From contig VAFM01000001.1 in NCBI GenBank assembly GCA_005768725.1, positions 186,001 to 250,000 of the forward strand: DNA of 64,000 bases, read 5' to 3'. The translations under genes were made by a program, and so were the position numbers. Shown one piece after another: positions 56,035-64,000 of this stretch; the stretch's first letter is position 1, and each line of letters begins with the position of its first letter. The notes beneath the pieces were generated by a model. That model did not search any database and was not told the origin of the DNA. It saw only the letters and a list, made by a program, of their open reading frames with translations. The DNA is from Blastochloris viridis (GTDB lineage Bacteria > Pseudomonadota > Alphaproteobacteria > UBA2136 > UBA6156).

Positions 56035-57381
56035 TTACAGGCGGCCGGTGGTCAGGTAGTGCTCCAGCGAGTGGATGGTGTACTCGCCTTTGAGGAAAGC
56101 GTTGGTGGCCACCAGTTTGCGGTGCAGCGGGATGTTGGTTTTGATACCGCCGACCACGAATTCTTCCAGCGCGCGCTTGAGGCGGGCCACGCATTCTTCG
56201 CGCGTGGCACCGTGGACGATGAGCTTGCCGACCGTCGGGTCGTAATACGGCGGAACCGTGTAACCCGGGTAGAGGGCGCTATCGACACGCACGCCGGGGC
56301 CGCCGGGAGCGAAGTACTCGGTGACCTTGCCCGGGGAGGGGTAGAATTTTTCCGGGTCTTCCGCATTGATACGGCATTCGATGCTGTGTCCGCGCGGGGT
56401 GACGCTGTGAATCGGGTAACGCAGTTTTTCGCCAAAGGCGATGCGGATTTGTTCGGCGACGAGGTCGATGCCGGTGACCATCTCGGTGACCGGGTGCTCT
56501 ACCTGCAGGCGGGTGTTCATTTCGATGAAGTAGAACTCGCCTTTCTCATACAGGAATTCGAACGTACCGGCGCCCAGATAGCCCATGCCTTTGCAGACAT
56601 CGGCGACCTGTTTGAAGAGCTTTTCGCGCATCGGGTCGGTGACCGCCGGTGAGGGGGTTTCTTCGATGATCTTCTGGTGGCGACGTTGCAGGGAGCAGTC
56701 GCGCTCGCCAAGGATGCTGACGTTGCCGTGGCTGTCGCAGAGAACCTGCACTTCGACGTGGCGCGGTTGCTCGAGGAATTTTTCGAGGTACACGCGATTG
56801 TCGCCAAAGTTGGCCTGAGCTTCGGACATGGCGATATGGAAGGCCTGGCGCAGGGCTTGGGTGCTATGCGCAACCTTCATACCCTTACCGCCGCCGCCGG
56901 AGGTGGCTTTGACGATGACCGGATAGCCGATACGTTCGGCCACTTCGACCGCCATATCGACATCTTCCAGCACGCCATCGGAGCCCGGAACGGTCGGCAG
57001 ACCGTATTTCTTCACGGTCTGGATCGCGGTGATCTTATCGCCCATGGCGATGATGTGTTCGGGTTTGGGGCCAATAAAGGTGAAGCCGAGTTTGCCGGTG
57101 ATCTCGGCAAACTTAGAGTTCTCGGACAGGAAGCCGTAGCCCGGGTGGATGGCTTCGCAATCGGTGACCTCGGCAGCGCTGAGGATGGCCGGAATGTTCA
57201 GGTAGCTATCCTTGGCGGCGTTGCCGCCGATGCAGACGGATTCGGTCGCCAGTTTGACGTGAAGAGCGTCGGCGTCGGCCTCGGAATGCACGGCGACGGT
57301 GGAGATACCCATCTCACGGCAGGTGCGGTGGATACGAACTGCGATTTCGCCTCTATTCGCAATAAGAATCTTATTGAACAT
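56035..57381 (-). CDS. accC: Acetyl-CoA carboxylase, biotin carboxylase subunit
   Basis: A 448-residue biotin carboxylase that carboxylates the biotin on AccB with bicarbonate and ATP. Features: NRGEIAVRIHRTCREMG at the N terminus, the ATP-grasp part with KATSGGGGKGMKV, GERDCSLQRRHQKIIEE, MNTRLQVEHPVTEMVTGIDLV, and HSIECRINAEDP. It starts 12 bases after accB, the standard order for fatty acid synthesis genes. Confidence 0.97.
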   Translation of the reverse strand: MFNKILIANRGEIAVRIHRTCREMGISTVAVHSEADADALHVKLATESVCIGGNAAKDSYLNIPAILSAAEVTDCEAIHPGYGFLSENSKFAEITGKLGFTFIGPKPEHIIAMGDKITAIQTVKKYGLPTVPGSDGVLEDVDMAVEVAERIGYPVIVKATSGGGGKGMKVAHSTQALRQAFHIAMSEAQANFGDNRVYLEKFLEQPRHVEVQVLCDSHGNVSILGERDCSLQRRHQKIIEETPSPAVTDPMREKLFKQVADVCKGMGYLGAGTFEFLYEKGEFYFIEMNTRLQVEHPVTEMVTGIDLVAEQIRIAFGEKLRYPIHSVTPRGHSIECRINAEDPEKFYPSPGKVTEYFAPGGPGVRVDSALYPGYTVPPYYDPTVGKLIVHGATREECVARLKRALEEFVVGGIKTNIPLHRKLVATNAFLKGEYTIHSLEHYLTTGRL

Positions 57382-57393
57382 AAACAGCGGGCC

Positions 57394-57852
57394 TTACTGA
57401 ATGATGAACAGCGGTTGACCGTATTCGACGGCCTGGGCGTTCTGCACCAGAATCTTGGTGACCGTACCGGCGCGGTCGGCTTCGATCTGGTTCATGGTCT
57501 TCATGGCTTCGATGATACCCAGCGTTTGACCTGCGGATACCTTGTCGCCTTCCTTGATGAACGGGGCGGCATCCGGGCTGCTGGAGCGGTAGAAGGTGCC
57601 AACCATAGGCGACTTGAAGGCATTGGCGTTGTCGGCCGGAGTTTCGACCTTAGCTGCGGTGGCAGCAGGCATGGCGGCTTGCACCGGAGCGGCGGCAACG
57701 GCAGCGACAGCAACACCCGGCTTGCGCAGGCGCAGGCGGGTACCGTGGCTCTCGATCTCTACTTCTTCCAGGCCGGTGCCTTCCAGCCACTTGGCCAGTT
57801 GGTCCAGTTGCTTAATATCGAACGGCGCGGGGGCGGATTTGCTTTCAGGCAT
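57394..57852 (-). CDS. accB: Acetyl-CoA carboxylase, biotin carboxyl carrier protein
   Basis: A 152-residue BCCP. N-terminal helix FDIKQLDQLAKWLEGTGLEEVEI, an Ala/Pro/Val-rich linker, and the biotinyl domain with the biotin-accepting lysine in EAMKTMNQI. It hands CO2 from AccC to the carboxyltransferase. Start at 57852 with GGAGA before it. In many alphaproteobacteria aroQ stands before accB; here an unknown small gene does. Confidence 0.96.
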   Translation of the reverse strand: MPESKSAPAPFDIKQLDQLAKWLEGTGLEEVEIESHGTRLRLRKPGVAVAAVAAAPVQAAMPAATAAKVETPADNANAFKSPMVGTFYRSSSPDAAPFIKEGDKVSAGQTLGIIEAMKTMNQIEADRAGTVTKILVQNAQAVEYGQPLFIIQ

Positions 57853-57907
57853 GTGGGTAGTCTCCAATTTAAAGGGGGGATGGATTATGTGTACGTAATC
57901 GTCTGAT

Positions 57908-58255
57908 CTATGATTTCGGTGTTATAAGCCGATTTGCCAAAATTTCAAGCTTATGAAGCTTTTGCATTTCCTCGTTTAATTTGCCGAGGGTGTCTTTCCA
58001 TTTTAAAATCAGCGACTTGCGTTCGCCGTCGGTGAGGTGGGCCGCACGTTTTTCCAGCATTTCTACGGCCATAGTAAGGTCCGGGTAGGGGCTGAAGCTG
58101 CTCTTTTTGGCTGGTTTGGGCGAAGCCGCCGCGATATCGGCAGAGATTTGCGGCAGAGCTTCGGCCAGCGACAGCGGTTTTTTGGTGCTGCGGCGGGTCG
58201 AGGTTTTCAGCTTGAGTGGTTGGCGTGGTGGCATGAGGGGCAGTTTAAAGGCCAT
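57908..58255 (-). CDS. Hypothetical protein, about 115 residues
   Basis: Unrecognised. The frame can start at ATG 58255 or 58234, giving a basic, Pro-rich N terminus followed by helices (AEALPQISADIAAA, VEMLEKRAAHLTDGERKSLILKWKDTLGKLNEEMQKLHKLEILANRL). The final part is a long amphipathic coiled coil. No signal peptide. It is about 55 bases upstream of accB and perhaps in the same operon. Function unknown. Confidence 0.55.
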   Translation of the reverse strand: MAFKLPLMPPRQPLKLKTSTRRSTKKPLSLAEALPQISADIAAASPKPAKKSSFSPYPDLTMAVEMLEKRAAHLTDGERKSLILKWKDTLGKLNEEMQKLHKLEILANRLITPKS

Positions 58256-58314
58256 GGCCCTGAGCGGCAAGGCTTAGGGCTTGTTTGGTAGGCAATGGGG
58301 GTGTGGATATGTGG

Positions 58315-58339
58315 TAAAAAAGGCTGCCGGAGCAGCCTT
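58315..58339 (-). terminator. Terminator of the M48 peptidase gene
   Basis: Stem AAGGCTGC / GCAGCCTT with loop CGGA, followed on the minus strand by a run of Ts. Confidence 0.78.
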
Positions 58340-58343
58340 GGGG

Positions 58344-59666
58344 TTATTTCATTCTATCCAGACGCGACTGGAGGGCGGCGGCCCATTGCTCGGCGTCGGG
58401 GTCGGGCTTCTGTTTTAAATAGTTTTTGGCGAGGGCCAGGGATTGGCGGGCGGCGTTGGCATCCGGTGCGACCATAAAGCCTTGAGCGCGGGCGAGATGG
58501 CTTTCGGCCAGCCGGCCCAGTTTGCCGTAGCAGAGGCCGAGGCCCAGCCAGGCATCGGCCCACTCCGGCCAGGCGCGGGTGACGGTTTTGTAATGGGGAA
58601 TGGCTTCGGCGAAAGCTTCTTGATTGCGCAGGATCTCGGCGTACTGGTAGCGGAACAGGAAGTAGTCCGGGTGCTCTTTGACAAGGTCGCTGTAAATGAC
58701 ATGGGCTGAGCCGAGGTCGCCTTTCTGGAGTGCGACCTTGGCTTCCAATTCGCGGTAGAAGGGGTCTTTCGGGTGGGCTTTGAGAAGCTCCGACAGGTGG
58801 CGATCGGCGAAGGGGAAGTTACCTTGGGCAACGTAGGCGAGGGCCTTAGCGTAGCGGTCGACCTCGGTGGACGTGCGGTACTTGCGCAATACCGAGCCCG
58901 GGCTGCTGGTGAGCGCCATAACCTTGGCTTGCAGACGCGCGAAGTTGATAGACTGCTCTGACTTGGCCAAGCCGGACTTGAGTTGGTCGGATTCGTTCTG
59001 TGTGGCGCGGGTAAGGGTGGCGAGACGCTCCGGTGGCAGCGGGTGGGTGACCAGCCATGGTGGCGGGCTGTCGTAACTGAGTTGGGATTCGGTCCGCAGG
59101 GTGGTGAACATATCCACCATGCCTTGGGCCGAGATACCGGCGCTCTTTAACGCGGCGAGGGCGCGGTTGTCGGCTTCGGCTTCTTGCGTACGGGTGTGGG
59201 CCAGCAGGGATTGAATGGCGCCGGCCTGGCCGCCCATCATGATCGCGGCGGCGGCCTGTCCGCCACCTGCGGCGGCGGCACCCATCCCCAGAGCGGCCGT
59301 GGCGAGAGAGCCGAGCATGGCCTGCTTGATGTGAACTTCTTGCTGCAGAATGTGATTGGCGGCGATGTGACCGAGCTCGTGCGCGATAACGCCTTGCAGG
59401 GCGCCTGCGTTCTTGGCTTTCTCGATAAGCCCACTATGGATGAAGACGATGTTCTCGCCGGTGACGAAGGCGTTGATGGAAGGATCTGCCACCAGCACGT
59501 AATTGACGTTGGTGTTGGGAGCGAGTGTGCTGCGCAGCGGGGCGGCCAATGTTTTGGCGGCTTGGGTGAATTCTTCATCCAGCACTAACTGCTGGGCCGA
59601 GGCGAGGCCGGGGATGAGCGTGATGGCGCACAGGGCAAATGTGCGGAGGTGCGCAAAGCGGATCAT
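58344..59666 (-). CDS. M48 family metalloprotease with TPR repeats, BepA-like
   Basis: A 440-residue exported peptidase. Signal peptide 1-24 (LIPGLASA), then the M48 domain with HELGHIAANH (zinc site), the third ligand region EAEADNRAL and THPLPPERLA. The C-terminal half (about 250-440) is TPR-like (ALAYVAQGNFPFADRHLSELLKAHPKDPFY; AIPHYKTVTRAWPEWADAWLGLGLCYGKLGR). BepA/YfgC of E. coli has the same plan and monitors LptD and other outer-membrane barrel assembly. Start at 59666 has GGAGGA; a longer frame is rejected as it would run through the Q/S/T-rich gene. Confidence 0.9.
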   Translation of the reverse strand: MIRFAHLRTFALCAITLIPGLASAQQLVLDEEFTQAAKTLAAPLRSTLAPNTNVNYVLVADPSINAFVTGENIVFIHSGLIEKAKNAGALQGVIAHELGHIAANHILQQEVHIKQAMLGSLATAALGMGAAAAGGGQAAAAIMMGGQAGAIQSLLAHTRTQEAEADNRALAALKSAGISAQGMVDMFTTLRTESQLSYDSPPPWLVTHPLPPERLATLTRATQNESDQLKSGLAKSEQSINFARLQAKVMALTSSPGSVLRKYRTSTEVDRYAKALAYVAQGNFPFADRHLSELLKAHPKDPFYRELEAKVALQKGDLGSAHVIYSDLVKEHPDYFLFRYQYAEILRNQEAFAEAIPHYKTVTRAWPEWADAWLGLGLCYGKLGRLAESHLARAQGFMVAPDANAARQSLALAKNYLKQKPDPDAEQWAAALQSRLDRMK

Positions 59667-59697
59667 CTGAAAAGTCCTCCTCCCCCCGAAGCTCCGC

Positions 59698-60609
59698 TTA
59701 GCGCGGAGCACGGCGGCGTTGGTTAGACATACGGCGGGCAACGACCGAACGGCGGGTGGCCGCGGCAGCAGAGGCGATGCTGGAACCGGACGAGCTGCGC
59801 ATGACAGACGTGGCGGTGCTGCTAATGATCGGGGTGACGTTGCCGGACGAAAGGCTGGTGCCGGAGGAGGCGCTGGTGCCAGCAGTATCTCCGCCATTGA
59901 ACAGCGTTTGCTGACTGGTGGCAGCCTGTACGGAAGGTGTGCTAGCCGCCGTTGCTTGTGGCGTTTGTACCGTGCCGCTGGTCGCGGTTTGGGTGCGTTT
60001 GTTTTGCTGCGAGGATGAAGCGCTGCTGTTTGCGGAAGACGTGCCTGTGCTGGCTGCGGCTTGCTGCGCAGTGGATTGGGCTTGTGTAGCGGCAGCGGTG
60101 AACGCTTGGGTGGCGGCGTTCGTCGCTTGCTTAAAATTTTGCTGTGCGTTTTGTGCACCCTGTTGCCACATAGTCGTAAAAGCAGCTGGTGATACATTGG
60201 AGAACTGGCGCTGCCATTGCTGCATCAGGTTGCCGCGCTGGGCCTGCGTGATGGTGCCGAGCGTGAGCATGTTGCTGAACAGGTTGCTGTTGTAACGCGA
60301 AACGCATTCGACCCACTGCGGGAAGGTGGTGCACTGGAAGAGCTGCTGCAGGTACTGCGGCTGTTGCTGCCAGAATTGGGCCATGCTGCGCGCACGGGCG
60401 GATTGAATACCGGCGACGGCTTGCCAGAACGAGGACGGCGCTTGCCACGTTTGCTCGGCTGCGGTTTGCCATTGCTGGAAGAAGGTGTTCCATTGCGACT
60501 GGTAATGTTGATACGTCGCTTGGCTTTGCGGGGAAGATGTGGAGGCCGAGATGTTCTGGTTGAGCTGGTTCAGCCAGTCATCGGTCATCCATTTGGTCCA
60601 TGGGTTCAT
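59698..60609 (-). CDS. Low-complexity Gln/Ser/Thr/Ala-rich protein
   Basis: A 303-residue protein upstream of the M48 gene. The N-terminal 150 residues are rich in Gln and Trp (NTFFQQWQTAAEQTW, QFWQQQPQYLQQLFQ) and look helical, faintly like a phasin. Residues 150-270 are Ala, Ser, Thr, Gln low complexity, and the end is basic (RRSVVARRMSNQRRRAPR). No signal peptide. Gene gap to the M48 gene is 31 bases, so they may be one operon. A phasin (polyhydroxyalkanoate granule) role is a weak guess; the basic tail would suit nucleic acid or membrane binding. Confidence 0.6.
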   Translation of the reverse strand: MNPWTKWMTDDWLNQLNQNISASTSSPQSQATYQHYQSQWNTFFQQWQTAAEQTWQAPSSFWQAVAGIQSARARSMAQFWQQQPQYLQQLFQCTTFPQWVECVSRYNSNLFSNMLTLGTITQAQRGNLMQQWQRQFSNVSPAAFTTMWQQGAQNAQQNFKQATNAATQAFTAAATQAQSTAQQAAASTGTSSANSSASSSQQNKRTQTATSGTVQTPQATAASTPSVQAATSQQTLFNGGDTAGTSASSGTSLSSGNVTPIISSTATSVMRSSSGSSIASAAAATRRSVVARRMSNQRRRAPR

Positions 60610-60618
60610 TGTGTGCAA

Positions 60619-60752
60619 CCTTCTGTTGTTACGGTTAAGTTACGTGACTTCATGGTGCGCTGCAAGATATACCCTGCGCATGAGGGCTTAGGGATTAGGC
60701 ACCGAGCGGTGTGATATTAAAAAAGGAGCCGGGATGGCTCCTTCTCACGGCA
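60619..60752 (-). terminator. Gap with terminator between the two minus-strand operons
   Basis: The gap holds a terminator stem AAGGAGCC / GGCTCCTT at 60723-60743 for the 60753-61274 gene, with a T run on the minus strand, and the promoter region of the 59698-60609 gene. No other feature seen. Confidence 0.7.
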
Positions 60753-61274
60753 TTATGGCTTGTAACAGACTGCTGAGACGATGGTGCGAGACCAGCCGTT
60801 GTCGTAACACGCTGGATTGCCTACGTAACCGATGCAACGGTTATTCTTGAAGTCTGGCATCAGTACCCAGTATTCATGGCTGCTGTCCATGTCTCCAGGA
60901 CCGCCACCACAGCCAAGGAGGCGTTCATCGCCCGGGCACGTTGACACAACCGTGTGAGTGCCGCCGCGTTGGCAAATAGCCTGATTGTACGTGTTGATAT
61001 TCAGCGTGGAAGGGTCGGGCATGGCGGGTTTACAGCCTTGGGCATCGGCACCCGGTTGGCCAGCTGAATAGAGCATGCTTCTTTTGCCGCAGGCTGCGAT
61101 AGCTTCGGCCAGGATCATTGCGGATTTTGCATTACTGTTAGCTTGTTCAGAAAGGCCTTTGAGAGCCGTCCACGTCATCTGATTATTCAGATTGCCTGCG
61201 GCGGTGGTTTCTTGGGCGTGGGCGCCGATGGCGAGAAAGCTTAGACAGGTGACTGTTGTGAATAGCTTTGTCAT
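60753..61274 (-). CDS. Secreted Cys-rich protein
   Basis: A 173-residue exported protein. Signal peptide about 1-20 (ending AHA). The mature N-terminal half has a helical stretch (LKGLSEQANSNAKSAMILAEAIAACGKR); the C-terminal half is Cys-rich and Gly-rich (CQRGGTHTVVSTCPGDERLLGCGGG, NNRCIGYVGNPACYDNGW, AVCYKP), probably disulfide bonded. It follows the C1q/collar gene by 40 bases and should be in the same operon. The Cys-rich end could be an adhesive tip domain; I have no family for it. AAGGAC precedes the ATG. Confidence 0.62.
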   Translation of the reverse strand: MTKLFTTVTCLSFLAIGAHAQETTAAGNLNNQMTWTALKGLSEQANSNAKSAMILAEAIAACGKRSMLYSAGQPGADAQGCKPAMPDPSTLNINTYNQAICQRGGTHTVVSTCPGDERLLGCGGGPGDMDSSHEYWVLMPDFKNNRCIGYVGNPACYDNGWSRTIVSAVCYKP

Positions 61275-61314
61275 GGTTTGTCCTTAAGGTTGTTTAGTCT
61301 TATGAAGGATTTGT

Positions 61315-62460
61315 TTAGTCTTTCTGACAGTAGAGCACAGCGACGTTCTTCGGGCGGGTTTCGTTTGCTGTTCGGGGCGTCCCATTTGTACCATCTGTAA
61401 TGGGATCACCAATCAAATTTGATGTATCAGTGCCGACTGAAAAGCGAGGGGCATTGTACGAGCCTGAACCAACGTATGCGCTCATTAAAGCGTTATGTTT
61501 GTGGCCTTGGAAGGCGTCTTCCTGCGTGTTGCCTGCGGCGCGGATGCTATCATTTGTACCGGTGCTGTCGATACCGCGCAGGAAGCGGCCGCGGGCAGGG
61601 GTATACTCGCTCCAGCCGGAAGGGCAGCTTGCAAGGTTGAACGCCGAGATAGCGCCGGTGGGCATGCCACTGCCGCCGCCGATGCCGCCTGAGCCGCCGA
61701 GGAGAGCACCCTGAAACCAACTGTGATAGACTTGGCCACTCATGACCGTGCCTGCACCTGCGGTGACTTGGGCGGTAACGTAGTCGGTGGTGCCGTTCAT
61801 ATCCAGAATAGCTGTGACGGGGGCCATCTGGTTGGTGCCGTAACCATGCCCCATATTTTGGGTGAAACCGTTTTTGAGAATGGCGGTAGTGCAGTAGGAG
61901 GAAGAGGGGTTGCAATACGCGTTAAGGGAAAAGACGTATTTCCCGGCAACGGTGGGAGTAAAGCGGTCGTTGGTCAAATTGAAGCTGTTGGTCGTGTCGA
62001 AGGCTTTTGTTGTCCAGTCAATGTTGGCAGTGGTGTTGGCTGTGAGGGTTTGGTCTGTGCCGTTGCGGTTAACGCTGAAAGCTACCTGGGAGCCTGCCAT
62101 GCTGGCTAACGAGATACCGTTGATGGAGGTGGCCGAGATATTGGTGGCTGAAATTTGGTTGCTGACCAGATTGGGAATGTAGCTGGCCGTGCTGGCGAGG
62201 TAACCCCATGTGACACCGCCTGTGGTGAGGCTGACGTTATTGGTGACGAGACCCGACGGTGTGTTGAGTGTGCCGGTAGGGCTTATGGTGGGAGCGTAGG
62301 TAGGGCAGCCGATATCGCCGCGGTCGGCTTCGCCGATGCAGACACGGCTAGAAGAAATACCCATGGTGCTGCTGATGGTGGCCAGTGCGCCCCAATCCTG
62401 TGCCATAACGACGGGTGTGAAGGCGACGCTCAGGATGATAACGAATAAGTGGCGGAGCAT
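61315..62460 (-). CDS. Secreted protein with C1q-like and phage tail-collar-like domains
   Basis: A 381-residue exported protein with signal peptide 1-20 (VVMA). After a Thr/Ser/Asn-rich stretch comes a C1q/TNF-like domain (about 125-245): VAFSVNRNGTDQ, FDTTNSFNLTNDRFTPTVAGKYVFSL, with the strand pattern typical for the fold. A Gly-rich linker (GGSGGIGGGSG) leads to a part with MPTGAISAFNLASCPSGWSEY and RGRFLRGID, ending in ETRPKNVAVLYCQKD, the ending seen in phage tail-collar/fibre proteins. It probably forms trimers at the cell surface and could bind hosts, polymers or other cells. AAAGG precedes the ATG. Confidence 0.68.
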   Translation of the reverse strand: MLRHLFVIILSVAFTPVVMAQDWGALATISSTMGISSSRVCIGEADRGDIGCPTYAPTISPTGTLNTPSGLVTNNVSLTTGGVTWGYLASTASYIPNLVSNQISATNISATSINGISLASMAGSQVAFSVNRNGTDQTLTANTTANIDWTTKAFDTTNSFNLTNDRFTPTVAGKYVFSLNAYCNPSSSYCTTAILKNGFTQNMGHGYGTNQMAPVTAILDMNGTTDYVTAQVTAGAGTVMSGQVYHSWFQGALLGGSGGIGGGSGMPTGAISAFNLASCPSGWSEYTPARGRFLRGIDSTGTNDSIRAAGNTQEDAFQGHKHNALMSAYVGSGSYNAPRFSVGTDTSNLIGDPITDGTNGTPRTANETRPKNVAVLYCQKD

Positions 62461-62557
62461 GGTATGAGCCTTTATTTATTAGGACTTATTGAGATACTCT
62501 AGGGATAGCAGTCAGCGAAACGGTCGACAAGCAGAACACTTTAAAGAGCCCATTAAG

Positions 62558-62579
62558 AAAGGGCCCTTGCGGGCCCTTT
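62558..62579 (-). terminator. Terminator of the rne gene
   Basis: Perfect 9-bp stem AAAGGGCCC / GGGCCCTTT with a short loop, 14 bases past the rne stop on the minus strand. Confidence 0.85.
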
Positions 62580-62593
62580 TTGCAACGGCGGGA

Positions 62594-64000
62594 TTAGCGG
62601 CCGATGAGGCGGGAGATGATACCAGTTTTCTCCTTGGCTTCCTTTTTGCCGCGGGTGGGAGCGGCTTCCGGTTGCGATTCCTCGCTCAGTTTGGCGATGG
62701 CGATGGGCGCGTCGGCGGCATCGGTATCGGCCTGTTTGCGGATCTCGAACTTTTTACGCGGCGCGGCTTTGATGACCGGAGCGTCGTCGTTATCCACGCT
62801 GACCTTTTGGACGGCGAGAGGCTGGTCTTCGGCGGGCTTTTGCTCGCGGATCGGCTTCGGCTTGTCCTGTTTCTGTTCGGTTTTCTTTTCGGCCTTGGGT
62901 TCCGGTTTGCGCTCAGGCTTGGAGTCGGCGCGCGTATCGGACTTCGCTTCGCGCTGCGGCTTGCTGGTGCGCTTGTCGGAGGTGTTCTCGGTGGTTTCGG
63001 TTACCGCTTCTTCTGCGCCGGAGGTTTCGCCGAGGCGGCGGGGGCGACGTGCACCACCGGATTGCTCGGATTTGCCTTCGGTACGTTCGGGTTTATCCGA
63101 CTTAGCCTGCTTATCGTTGCGGTCATTACGCTCCGGCTTGCGGGATTTGTCGTTACGCTCATTACGGTCGTTGCGTTCCGGCTTGTCGGACTTTTCTGAT
63201 TTCTCGGCGCGTTGCTCGTTGCCATTGCTGCGGCGCGGTTCGTCGCGGCGTTCTTCACGGCGCTGTTCATCGCGGCGCGGGCCTTGGTGACGCTGGCGGA
63301 GTTCCGGCGGGAGTTCCGGTTGCTCGCGCAGAGTGACTTCGATCAGGCGGCTGTGTTCGGTGCCGTCGGACTTGAAGCTGATCAGCTCGATGGTGTGGTC
63401 TGGCGCGGTGAGGCGGTCATCGGCACGGAATTGCAGTTGGTACTTGTAACGCTCTTCCAAGGAACGGATGACATCCCGCTTGTGGTTAAGCAGCCAGAGC
63501 ACCAGCGGCGTGCTGGAGGTGACGGTGATGCGGTCGGCATCGCGGACGTCGTCTTCTTCCAGCTTGCGCAGCACCATGAGGGCCGCCGTGGCCGGACTAT
63601 GCACCTGACCGGAGCCCAGGCAGTGTGGGCAGGCGATGAAGTGGCTTTCGCCGAAGGACGGGCGCAGGCGCTGGCGGGAGATTTCCATCAGGCCGAAGTC
63701 GGAGATGTTACCGGTCTGGATACGGGCGCGGTCGCGGCGGAGGGCCTTGCGCATCGCGTTCTCGACCTTGCGGTTGTTGCGGTTGTCTTCCATGTCGATA
63801 AAGTCGACGACAATCAGACCGGCGAGGTCGCGCAGGCGGATCTGGCGGGCGAGTTCTTCGCAGGCTTCCAGGTTGGTTTTAACTGCGGTTTCTTCGATGT
63901 TGCGCTCTTGCGTGGCGCGGCCCGAGTTGATGTCGACCGATACCAGCGCTTCGGTCGGGTTAATGACCAGATAGCCGCCGGAGGGCAAGGTGACGCGGGT
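62594..64000 (-). CDS. rne: Ribonuclease E, C-terminal part (cut by window edge)
   Basis: The 3' portion of rne; the 5' end lies beyond the right edge. Seen are the catalytic Asp pair in VSVDINSGRAT and VVDFIDM, the Zn-link CPHCLGSGQ, the small domain, and then a long acidic/basic low-complexity tail with short repeats of the type KPERNDRN, finally GIISRLIGR. RNase E cleaves single-stranded RNA and scaffolds the degradosome with Hfq and others. The scaffold is shorter than in E. coli but clear. Last of the window on the minus strand; its terminator is at 62558. Confidence 0.94.
   Translation of the reverse strand, partial: TRVTLPSGGYLVINPTEALVSVDINSGRATQERNIEETAVKTNLEACEELARQIRLRDLAGLIVVDFIDMEDNRNNRKVENAMRKALRRDRARIQTGNISDFGLMEISRQRLRPSFGESHFIACPHCLGSGQVHSPATAALMVLRKLEEDDVRDADRITVTSSTPLVLWLLNHKRDVIRSLEERYKYQLQFRADDRLTAPDHTIELISFKSDGTEHSRLIEVTLREQPELPPELRQRHQGPRRDEQRREERRDEPRRSNGNEQRAEKSEKSDKPERNDRNERNDKSRKPERNDRNDKQAKSDKPERTEGKSEQSGGARRPRRLGETSGAEEAVTETTENTSDKRTSKPQREAKSDTRADSKPERKPEPKAEKKTEQKQDKPKPIREQKPAEDQPLAVQKVSVDNDDAPVIKAAPRKKFEIRKQADTDAADAPIAIAKLSEESQPEAAPTRGKKEAKEKTGIISRLIGR

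Noticed and set aside
59667..60197. N-terminal extension of the M48 peptidase
   Set aside because: Pro/Arg/Ala-rich text in a different frame from the Q/S/T-rich gene; the signal peptide and ribosome-binding site fix the start at 59666.
60753..62460. Prophage remnant
   Set aside because: The tail-collar-like end is the only phage-like trait; both genes have signal peptides and no other phage gene is present.
63001..63270. Frame of 89 residues inside rne
   Set aside because: Lies in the low-complexity tail of RNase E in another frame and has no ribosome-binding site.
1..64000. CRISPR array, insertion sequence or integrated element
   Set aside because: No regularly spaced repeats, transposase, integrase or attachment-site duplication was seen.

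Overview
The window is bacterial chromosome, densely coded on both strands and moderately GC-rich. Gene content and order point to an alphaproteobacterium: lptF-lptG-lptD in series, pepA-holC, secG-pyrG, dusB near ntrY-ntrX, hfq-hflX, a coxF-like gene beside cytochrome oxidase subunit III, and a Hfq/RNase E type RNA economy. No insertion sequence, prophage, CRISPR array or rRNA operon was seen. The genus cannot be fixed from the sequence; a deep-branching lineage is my inference, mainly because a full-length Fis gene sits where ntrB-ntrC would be expected.

Layout. 1-2579: LPS transport genes (lptD fragment, lptG, lptF) on the minus strand. 2718-6330: pepA, an M42 aminopeptidase, a 174-bp near-palindrome, holC and a structured repeat. 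6329-10877: small secreted protein, ppiD, then secG and pyrG. 10877-14579: DUF1232 protein, orphan VirB11-type ATPase, two tandem secreted paralogs, lipB, tRNA-Leu(GAG) and a small protein. 14647-17833: rsmI, a three-gene operon ending in a nucleoside deoxyribosyltransferase-like protein, a degenerate Nudix protein and a lipoprotein. 17926-25338: dusB, two unknown membrane proteins, fis, ntrY, ntrX. 25412-32832: Nudix, DNA glycosylase, oxidase genes, prfB with its programmed frameshift, a large AsmA/YhdP-like protein, a DUF192 lipoprotein. 32844-38669: DsbD/ScsB-like protein, diguanylate cyclase, YbjQ family protein, a probable autoregulator, a small membrane protein. 38812-42161: Fur/Zur-type regulator, a probable target gene, kup. 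42410-48927: hfq, hflX, GGDEF-EAL protein, HIG1-like protein, ferredoxin and a GH3-like enzyme. 49308-53820: YdcH/DUF465 protein, murA, hypothetical, glyA, hypothetical. 54224-55894: a secreted and lipoprotein locus with amyloid-like repeats. 56035-62460: accC, accB, an M48 peptidase with a Q/S/T-rich partner, and two secreted proteins, one combining a C1q-like domain with a phage tail-collar-like end. 62594-64000: 3' part of rne.

Most genes are housekeeping: envelope assembly (Lpt, PpiD, SecG, M48, YhdP-like, MurA, AccBC), nucleotide and one-carbon metabolism (PyrG, GlyA), translation and RNA control (PrfB, RsmI, DusB, Hfq, HflX, RNase E) and signalling (NtrYX, two c-di-GMP proteins). The less ordinary parts are the dusB-fis-ntrYX arrangement, two intergenic palindromic elements, histone-like or AT-hook tails on peptidases, a putative Fur-family operator at two sites, the secreted repeat locus and the C1q/collar protein.
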